Source: Candidatus Omnitrophica bacterium CG11_big_fil_rev_8_21_14_0_20_41_12 (lineage in GTDB: Bacteria > Omnitrophota > Gorgyraeia > Gygaellales > Profunditerraquicolaceae). From it: DNA of 33,183 nt. This document shows, in pieces, positions 26,871 to 33,183 of the stretch. The notes beneath the pieces were generated by a model, which worked only from the letters and a program-made list of their open reading frames with translations, was not told where the DNA came from and did not search any database. The translations under genes and the position numbers were made by a program. Numbering within the stretch: position 1 is the stretch's first letter; the number at the start of each line of letters is the position of its first letter. The stretch spans positions 1 to 33,183 of the forward strand of contig PCWB01000004.1 of the NCBI GenBank assembly GCA_002796135.1, in the 5' to 3' direction.

Positions 26871-27479
26871 ATGGGACCGGTTATTTCTAATCCAACTGAC
26901 CCTTTAACGCTTTTCGCGGCTTCGATATTTACGCACAATATCGCCCTGGTTTATATTTTAGGTATGTGCCCGTTTATTGTTATTTCCAGAAATTTTAAGA
27001 CTGCTGTGGGCATGGGGCTTTCGGTGGTTTTTGTGGTTACGTTGACTGCCTTGATCAATTGGCCGATATACTGGTATATCCTGGTCCCGGCACACGCAGA
27101 GATACTTTCATTTCTGGTTTTTATTGTAGTTATTGCGGCCACAGTTCAGCTATTGGAGATGCTTATTGAAAAATTTTTTCCGGCGCTTCAGGCTTCATTC
27201 GGAATATTCTTGCCGTTGATTACGGTTAACTGCCTTGTTCTGGCGGTTTGTCTTTTTATGGTTTTAAGAAATTATAATTTTATTCAAACTGCTTTCTATT
27301 CTTTGGGCACAGGCGTGGGCTGGGCGTTAGCCATTATTATTATGGCCGCGATCAAGGAAAAGCTTGCCCTAATCGCGGATATTCCCAGCGGCTTAAAAGG
27401 CGCCGGGATTACGATGATTATTATCGGCCTAATGGCATTTGCGTTTATGGGTTTTGCCGGAATGATTACTTTACAATAA
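26871..27479 (+). CDS. nqrE: NqrE/RnfA-family membrane subunit
   Basis: LGMCPFIVISRNFKTAVGMG, LEMLIEKFFPALQASFGIFLPLITVNC, GVGWALAIIIMAAIKEKLALIADIPSGLKGAGITMIIIGLMAFAFMGFAG (NqrE-type C-terminus). Confidence 0.92.
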   Translation: MGPVISNPTDPLTLFAASIFTHNIALVYILGMCPFIVISRNFKTAVGMGLSVVFVVTLTALINWPIYWYILVPAHAEILSFLVFIVVIAATVQLLEMLIEKFFPALQASFGIFLPLITVNCLVLAVCLFMVLRNYNFIQTAFYSLGTGVGWALAIIIMAAIKEKLALIADIPSGLKGAGITMIIIGLMAFAFMGFAGMITLQ

Positions 27480-27480
27480 A

Positions 27481-28557
27481 ATGATGACACCTATTTTGAT
27501 TATGAATTTGATTTTGCTGGTTATCGCTATACTTCTGGTGATTGCCGAGAAGCTGTTGGTTACTTATGGCGAATGCAAGATCATTATCAATAAGGAGAAA
27601 ATTCTTACTGTCCAGGGCGGTTATTCCCTGTTGAATTATTTTGCAGAAAACAAAATCTTTATTCCTTCTGCCTGTGGAGGTAAAGCTACCTGCGGCTATT
27701 GTAAGGTTGAGGTTTTAAGTGGCGCAGGGCATATCCTGCCGACCGAAGAGGTATTTATCGGCCCACAGGAGCGCTCTAAAGGTGTACGGCTTGCCTGCCA
27801 GGTTAAGGTAAAGAATGATATTGAGGTTTTGATCTCACCTGATCTTTTACACGCGCGGGAATATAAGGTAACGGTTTTGGATATTAAGGATTTAACGCAT
27901 GATATTAAGCAGGTGATTTTGAAGCTTGATCGGCCAACTTCAATCAAATTTAAAGCCGGCCAATATGTGCAGTTTAAGATACCGGAGACTGACGAATTCC
28001 GCGCCTATTCTATTGCTTCGGTACCATCGCAAAATGATAGGTTAGAGTTGCTTGTGCGGTTTGTGCCGTCGGGATTATGCTCGACGTATATCCATGAAGT
28101 GCTGGATATCAATGATAAGATTGTGGTCACCGGACCGTTTGGGGATTTTTATTTAAGAGAGGAGTTAACGCGTGATATTATCTGTATCGGCGGAGGCTGC
28201 GGTATGGCGCCGATACGGTCGATTTTATTAGATTTAGCAGAAAAGAATATGCCGCGCAAAGTAATGTATTTTTTCGGAGCGCGTAGCAAAAAAGATCTAT
28301 TTTTCACGGAGTTTCTTTTAGATCTGCAGGATAAATATCCGAACTTCAAATATATTCCCGTGCTCTCTGAGCCCAAACCGCAGGATAATTGGGAAGGGGA
28401 AACTGGTTTTGTTACGCAGGCGGTTGAGAAGTACGTCCTCGAAGGCCCCGGCGCAGAAGCATATCTTTGCGGCCCACCGCCGATGATCAATGCTTCCGTT
28501 AAAGTGCTCACCAAAAAAGGCATCAAAGAAATACATATTTATTATGACAAATTCTAA
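27481..28557 (+). CDS. nqrF: NqrF-like NADH-oxidising subunit (TM + 2Fe-2S + FAD/NAD domain)
   Basis: N-terminal TM; SACGGKATCGYCKVEV...LACQV; RAYSIAS; TGPFGDFY; IGGGCGMAPIRS; FFGARSKKDLF; YLCGPPPMINASV. Confidence 0.9.
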   Translation: MMTPILIMNLILLVIAILLVIAEKLLVTYGECKIIINKEKILTVQGGYSLLNYFAENKIFIPSACGGKATCGYCKVEVLSGAGHILPTEEVFIGPQERSKGVRLACQVKVKNDIEVLISPDLLHAREYKVTVLDIKDLTHDIKQVILKLDRPTSIKFKAGQYVQFKIPETDEFRAYSIASVPSQNDRLELLVRFVPSGLCSTYIHEVLDINDKIVVTGPFGDFYLREELTRDIICIGGGCGMAPIRSILLDLAEKNMPRKVMYFFGARSKKDLFFTEFLLDLQDKYPNFKYIPVLSEPKPQDNWEGETGFVTQAVEKYVLEGPGAEAYLCGPPPMINASVKVLTKKGIKEIHIYYDKF

Positions 28558-29488
28558 TTTTTCGGCAAATAGGATATTGATCTGGCTGAAGGCGATGCGG
28601 CTGCCGTTTTTAACGGCAACCATTGTGCCGGTTAGCTTTGGCTCGATAATTGCTTGGCATAACACCGGGGAATTTATCTGGCTGAGATTCTGGTTGGTAT
28701 TATTCGGCGCATCATTTATTCATATCGGTACAAATTTAGCCAATGATTATTTTGATCATCTTAGCGGCGCAGATATTGCCAATGACCATCCTACGTCTTT
28801 TAGCGGAGGCAGCAGGATAATCCAGGACGGGCTTATCGAACCTAAGAAAATTTTATGCGTATCTCTCTCGGCATTTATTCTGGGCAGCTTAATCGGTTTT
28901 TTCCTTAACTATCTTTGCGGCCAAAATGTAATTTTAATCTTAGGCATCATCGGGGTATTTTTAGGATTTTTTTATAGTGCGCGGCCCTTTTTTATCGGCT
29001 ACCGGAGTTTTGGAGAATTAGCCGTGGGGGCAGGTTTCGGGCCTTTGATGGTTATGGGCGCATATTTTGTGCAGGCACAAAGCTTGCCTTTTAGTGTATT
29101 TTTAATTTCGGTTCCGGTGGGTATTTTAGTTGCCTTGATTGTGTTGATCAATGAATTTCCGGATTATGCGGCGGATAAAAGCGTAGAAAAAAATACACTG
29201 GTAGTTGTTTTAGGCCAAAAAAAGGCGGTAACGATATACCATGTTTTTTTAGGGCTGACATATTTATATGTGGCGTTTCTGGTAATATTCGGAATCATGC
29301 CTTTATTTTCTCTGATTGTATTTTTCAGCATTCCCTTGGCCTTCAAGGCTTTTAGAGTATCGAAAAATAATTTTGAATGCATCGAAGGATTATTGCCGGC
29401 AAATGCGGCCACAATCGGGCTGCATTCTACTTTCGGATTATTTTTGTGTGTTGCGTATGTATTAGACAGAGTTTTAATTAAGCTATGA
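28544..29488 (+). CDS. menA: UbiA-family prenyltransferase, MenA-like (ORF track start 28490; ATG 28544 likely)
   Basis: AMRLPFLTATIVPVSFGSIIAW, GTNLANDYFDHLSGAD, NEFPDYAADKSVEKNTLVVVLG. Confidence 0.82.
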   Translation: MTNSNFSANRILIWLKAMRLPFLTATIVPVSFGSIIAWHNTGEFIWLRFWLVLFGASFIHIGTNLANDYFDHLSGADIANDHPTSFSGGSRIIQDGLIEPKKILCVSLSAFILGSLIGFFLNYLCGQNVILILGIIGVFLGFFYSARPFFIGYRSFGELAVGAGFGPLMVMGAYFVQAQSLPFSVFLISVPVGILVALIVLINEFPDYAADKSVEKNTLVVVLGQKKAVTIYHVFLGLTYLYVAFLVIFGIMPLFSLIVFFSIPLAFKAFRVSKNNFECIEGLLPANAATIGLHSTFGLFLCVAYVLDRVLIKL

Positions 29489-30477
29489 ATTTAAAGCATA
29501 TCTACAGTCCGATCGCCAAAGATTTGTTCAAAGTGGACAGTCTTTTAAATGAGAGTCTTAAAAAAACCAGATATGCAGCTATCCTTGAGTTAAATAATTA
29601 TCTTTTGGAATCAAAGGGGAAAGGGATCAGGCCGGCCTTGGTGATTATTTCTGCTAAGGCTTGCGCCAGGACTTCTTCAGCGGTTACTTCTGCGCTGACT
29701 AAGATTGCCTCAGCCATAGAATTAATCCACGTGGCTTCGTTAGTTCATGATGATATTATTGATGCTTCAGCTTTGAGGCATCACAAGCCGACTTTTAACG
29801 TAAAATTCGGCGAAGATGTTTCTATTGCTTTTGGAGATTATCTTTACGCGATTGCTTTTGAATTAATTGCTTCCTGTAAGAATACCGATATTTTATCTTG
29901 TATAGCTCAGGCCAGCCGCGCTCTTTGTGAAGGAGAACTTATTCAGGTTTGTGAAAGAGACAACCTGTCTTTATTGAAAGAACGTTATCTGCTGATTGTA
30001 AAGAAAAAAACCGCAAGTCTTTTTGCTGCTTCTTGTCAGGCCGGGGCCATACTTTCACAGAGCCGTCAACTAACACAAGATTCGCTTAAAGAATATGGGT
30101 TAAATTTAGGTGTAGCTTTTCAGATCATTGACGACTGCCGTGATTTGACCGGCAGCAAAGAAAAATTAGGTAAGCGCCCGGGTTTAGATTTTAAAATGGG
30201 GGAGCTGACCTTACCGGTATTGAATTTAATTTTTCAGGAGCCTCAAGAAAAAAAGAATATCATTGAATTACTTCGAAATCAGGATGATGAAAAGGCATTT
30301 CGTAGTTTAAGCTTTAAGTTCCTTAATTCATCTGCTTTTGAGAAAACCAAGCAGGAAGCCTTTGCATATATTCAAAAGGCCAAAAGCTCTTTGGGTCATT
30401 TAAAAGATTCCTCTTACCGGAGAAGTTTATCTGCTTTGGCGGATTATGTTGCCGATAAGATAGAATCCGATGTCTAG
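29485..30477 (+). CDS. Polyprenyl diphosphate synthase (trans-prenyltransferase, quinone side chain)
   Basis: GKGIRPALVIISAKA, HVASLVHDDIIDAS, GDYLYAIAFELI, FQIIDDCRDLTG...GKRPGLDFKMGELTLPVL. Confidence 0.92.
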   Translation: MNLKHIYSPIAKDLFKVDSLLNESLKKTRYAAILELNNYLLESKGKGIRPALVIISAKACARTSSAVTSALTKIASAIELIHVASLVHDDIIDASALRHHKPTFNVKFGEDVSIAFGDYLYAIAFELIASCKNTDILSCIAQASRALCEGELIQVCERDNLSLLKERYLLIVKKKTASLFAASCQAGAILSQSRQLTQDSLKEYGLNLGVAFQIIDDCRDLTGSKEKLGKRPGLDFKMGELTLPVLNLIFQEPQEKKNIIELLRNQDDEKAFRSLSFKFLNSSAFEKTKQEAFAYIQKAKSSLGHLKDSSYRRSLSALADYVADKIESDV

Positions 30478-31778
30478 TGAAAAATTTATCCCTAAAAAAA
30501 TCGAAAGTTTGTTTTGAGCAGGCCAAGAAGTTTATTCCCGGCGGAGTAAACAGCCCGGTACGCGCTTTTAAAGCGGTGGGCATGGGCCCGCTGTTTATTA
30601 AAAAGGCAAGCGGCGCCTACATCTATGATGTTGACAATAATAAATATCTAGATTACGTGCTTTCTTGGGGGCCGATGATTTTAGGGCATGCTGATAAAGG
30701 CGTGATTAAGGCAGTTAAGCAGGCTCTTGAAAAAGGCTCAAGTTTCGGCGCTCCTACTGAGAAAGAAATCGAACTTGCCCGGTTAATCAATCAAATTTAT
30801 CCGTCTGTTGAAAAGGTGCGCCTCACCTCTTCCGGAACTGAAAGTGCAATGTCTGCATTAAGGCTTGCCCGCGGTTATACGGGAAGGCAGAAGATTATCA
30901 AGTTTCAGGGTTGTTACCATGGCCATTTTGACAGTTTGTTGGTTGAAGCAGGATCAGGATCTGCTACCTTCGGAGTGCCTTCATCAGCAGGAGTAAATAA
31001 AAGTTTTGCCCAAGACACTATTTCCCTGCCGTTTAATGATATTAATAAAGTTAAGGAAGCAGTAAAGCAGCATAAAAATAATATTGCTTGTGTAATTGTT
31101 GAGCCAATTCCGGCAAATATGGGAGTTATTCTTCCGGAGCAAGGATTTTTAAAAGGGTTAAGAGAGATTACGCGGAAAAATAATATTGTTTTAATTTTTG
31201 ATGAAGTAATTACGGGTTTTCGCGTTGCTTTGGGCGGAGCGCAGGAGTTTTTGGGGGTCAAACCGGATCTGACAATATTAGGTAAGATTTTAGGCGGAGG
31301 TTTCCCTATCGGCGCCTTCGGAGGGAAGAGAGAAATAATGAATCTTCTTTCTCCGGATGGTCCGGTGTATCAGGGAGGGACATTATCTGGCAATCCGGTG
31401 GCAGTTCAAGCAGGAATTACGACGATTAAGCTGTTGATAAAAAATAAAATTTATGATAGTTTGAATGAGTTAAGTTCGAGCCTGGAGCTGGGTTTAAAAG
31501 AAGTTATCCGCAAAACAGCGGTTCAAGCGACAGTTCAAAGAGCAGGTTCTTTATTTACCTTATTCTTTACAGATAAAAAAATACTTAAAAATTACGATGA
31601 TGTGCGTAGGTGTGATCTACCGAGGTTTGCCGGTTTTTTCCGGAAGATGCTGAAACAGGGGATTTACCTGGCTCCGTCGCAGTTTGAAGCAAATTTTATT
31701 TCCGTAAAACATGCATACCGTGATATTAAAAATACTTTAAAGGCAGCCGAATCAGCTTTAGGAGAATTGAAGAGATGA
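30477..31778 (+). CDS. hemL: Glutamate-1-semialdehyde 2,1-aminomutase (GTG start)
   Basis: FIPGGVNSPVRAFKAVG, YLDYVLSWGPMILGHA, SSGTESAMSALRLARGYTGR, FDEVITGFRVALGGAQ, ILGKILGGGFPIGAFGG. Confidence 0.96.
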   Translation: MKNLSLKKSKVCFEQAKKFIPGGVNSPVRAFKAVGMGPLFIKKASGAYIYDVDNNKYLDYVLSWGPMILGHADKGVIKAVKQALEKGSSFGAPTEKEIELARLINQIYPSVEKVRLTSSGTESAMSALRLARGYTGRQKIIKFQGCYHGHFDSLLVEAGSGSATFGVPSSAGVNKSFAQDTISLPFNDINKVKEAVKQHKNNIACVIVEPIPANMGVILPEQGFLKGLREITRKNNIVLIFDEVITGFRVALGGAQEFLGVKPDLTILGKILGGGFPIGAFGGKREIMNLLSPDGPVYQGGTLSGNPVAVQAGITTIKLLIKNKIYDSLNELSSSLELGLKEVIRKTAVQATVQRAGSLFTLFFTDKKILKNYDDVRRCDLPRFAGFFRKMLKQGIYLAPSQFEANFISVKHAYRDIKNTLKAAESALGELKR

Positions 31779-32566
31779 AAAAGAAAAATATAATTATTAT
31801 TTTGGTTCTTTTGATTTTTTTATTCATTCTGGGATCTGCCGGGATGATTGTTTATACCGAGCGGCCTGAATTTTGTTTAACCTGTCATAATATGAAGCCT
31901 TACTATGATTCCTGGAAGAAATCAGCCCACAATAAGAATAAATGTGTTGAATGCCATTTTGCCCCGGGAATAAAGGCGCATGTTTTGGGTAAGATCAACG
32001 GCCTAATCCAGGTTGCGCAGTATTTAACCGGCAATTATGCGGATAAGCCTTCTGCTAAAGTAGATGATGGGACTTGTTTAAGGCAGGGTTGTCATACCCG
32101 AGAAGCCATTAGCGCTAAGAAAGTGGTCTTCAAAGATAAAGTTGAATTTGAGCATGCTCAACATTTCGCCTCTACTAAGGCCGGTATTGCGCTTAATTGT
32201 ACTAACTGCCATAAGCAGTTAACTAGCGATGAGCATATTTCAGTTGATGAAAATACCTGTTTTACCTGCCATTTTAAGAATCTTGAGGATGAGAAACTAA
32301 TTGCACAATGCTTGCAATGCCATAAAACAATCAAAGAAACTGATACGCATAAGGAATATTTAAATGAAGAGGGGGCAAACTGCTTAATTTGTCATAGCGA
32401 GGCAAAGTCAGGAAAAGGGGAAGTGCTTAAGCAGCTGTGTTTTTATTGCCATGCGGATAAAAAAGATTTAGAAAAAATACCCGAGGCACAATTTATACAT
32501 AAGGCGCATATTCAGGGAAATAAAGCTGATTGCAGGGATTGCCATCATATCATAGAGCACAAATAA
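31775..32566 (+). CDS. Membrane-anchored NapC/NirT-type multiheme cytochrome c with extended heme-rich C-terminus
   Basis: N-terminal TM; CLTCHNMKPYYDSWKKSAHNKNKCVECH; eight CXXCH (CLTCH, CVECH, CTNCH, CFTCH, CLQCH, CLICH, CFYCH, CRDCH) plus CLRQGCH (CX4CH). Confidence 0.88.
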   Translation: MKKKNIIIILVLLIFLFILGSAGMIVYTERPEFCLTCHNMKPYYDSWKKSAHNKNKCVECHFAPGIKAHVLGKINGLIQVAQYLTGNYADKPSAKVDDGTCLRQGCHTREAISAKKVVFKDKVEFEHAQHFASTKAGIALNCTNCHKQLTSDEHISVDENTCFTCHFKNLEDEKLIAQCLQCHKTIKETDTHKEYLNEEGANCLICHSEAKSGKGEVLKQLCFYCHADKKDLEKIPEAQFIHKAHIQGNKADCRDCHHIIEHK

Positions 32567-32583
32567 AATAGCGGAGGATAGTA

Positions 32584-33114
32584 ATGAAACGTAGAGTAAT
32601 ATTCATGGTGATAGTTTTAGCATGTGTATCAACAGAAATAGTATTTGCCGCCGGGCATGAGTATATCGGGGTTAAAAAATGTGCGCTGTGCCATAAATCA
32701 GAATCAAAAGGAAATCAGTATGGCCAATGGCTTTCTACTAAACACGCTAAAGCATATGAGACACTCGCTACTCCTCAGGCGCAAGAAACAGCAGAAAAAG
32801 CAGGTGTCTCCGGAGATCCTCAGGAGGCTGCCGCTTGTTTAAAATGTCATCAGACAGGTTTCGGCGCCGATAGCAGCTTATTAGGCTCAGGATTTATAAA
32901 AGAAGATGGTGTTCAGTGTGAAAGTTGTCACGGAGCCGGAGGCGATTATGCACCTTTGAACGTGATGAAAGATAAGGATAAGTCAATCGCCGCAGGCCTG
33001 ATTATGCCGACCGAAGATGTGTGTGTAAAGTGTCATAATGCCGAGAGCCCAAATTTTAAAGGGTTTAATTTTAAGGAATATTATCCTAAAATTTCCCACC
33101 CTTTAAAAAAATAA
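32584..33114 (+). CDS. Periplasmic tetraheme cytochrome c, c554-like
   Basis: Signal peptide; four CXXCH (CALCH, CLKCH, CESCH, CVKCH); YIGVKKCALCH...QWLSTKHAKAYETL. Confidence 0.85.
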   Translation: MKRRVIFMVIVLACVSTEIVFAAGHEYIGVKKCALCHKSESKGNQYGQWLSTKHAKAYETLATPQAQETAEKAGVSGDPQEAAACLKCHQTGFGADSSLLGSGFIKEDGVQCESCHGAGGDYAPLNVMKDKDKSIAAGLIMPTEDVCVKCHNAESPNFKGFNFKEYYPKISHPLKK

Positions 33115-33183
33115 TAAAACTGTTATTGTCTTCCCCGCGTCCATCGGGGCGGATAATCTCTCTATAAAATTATGTTTAAACAT

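Noticed and set aside
23117-28557. Calling the cluster a standard RNF complex
   Set aside because: No RnfB is present and subunits B-F carry NQR-type signatures, so a plain RNF label would be misleading.
1-33183. CRISPR arrays, rRNA, tRNA, transposons, integrases, defence systems
   Set aside because: No direct-repeat arrays, no recognisable tRNA/rRNA segments and no transposase, recombinase or defence-type proteins seen by eye; not excluded by a formal search.

Overview
The window is a dense, almost entirely + strand bacterial accessory/metabolic region. The gene content is compatible with a Candidatus Omnitrophota-like or related Gram-negative anaerobe, but that taxonomy is only an inference. 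Four blocks can be read. (1) Nitrogen assimilation, 1-11.6 kb: outer-membrane beta-barrel protein, amt, P-II, type III glutamine synthetase (glnN), a small Fis-type regulator split across two frames, gltB and gltD. (2) exbB/exbD-like genes, apbE, and a full glutamate-to-heme set using the siroheme-dependent (Ahb) route: precorrin-2 dehydrogenase, hemX-like, hemA, hemC, cobA-hemD fusion, ahbC, hemB, ahbD, ahbA, ahbB, with hemL further downstream. (3) rex, a six-gene Na+-NQR/RNF-type cluster, menA-like and polyprenyl synthase genes. (4) hemL and two multiheme cytochromes c. The most interesting signals are: (a) three homologous leaders before amt, glnN and the gltB operon, each with a TTACCA-N15-TACTTGTA element and an intrinsic terminator whose 5' arm overlaps a short hairpin with an A-N-N-G-N-C hexaloop, the A1/G4 signature of ANTAR antitermination targets; (b) a dnaX-type slippery heptamer A_AAA_AAG in exactly the frame needed to fuse a degenerate receiver-like N-terminus to a Fis-type HTH by -1 frameshifting; (c) an NQR operon whose first subunit is RnfC/NqrA-like, keeps two 4Fe-4S motifs and has lost the RnfC glycine-rich nucleotide-binding motif; (d) a Rex operator-like palindrome abutting a strong promoter that gives a near-leaderless rex. 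All calls come from reading the sequence by eye; no database search was run.
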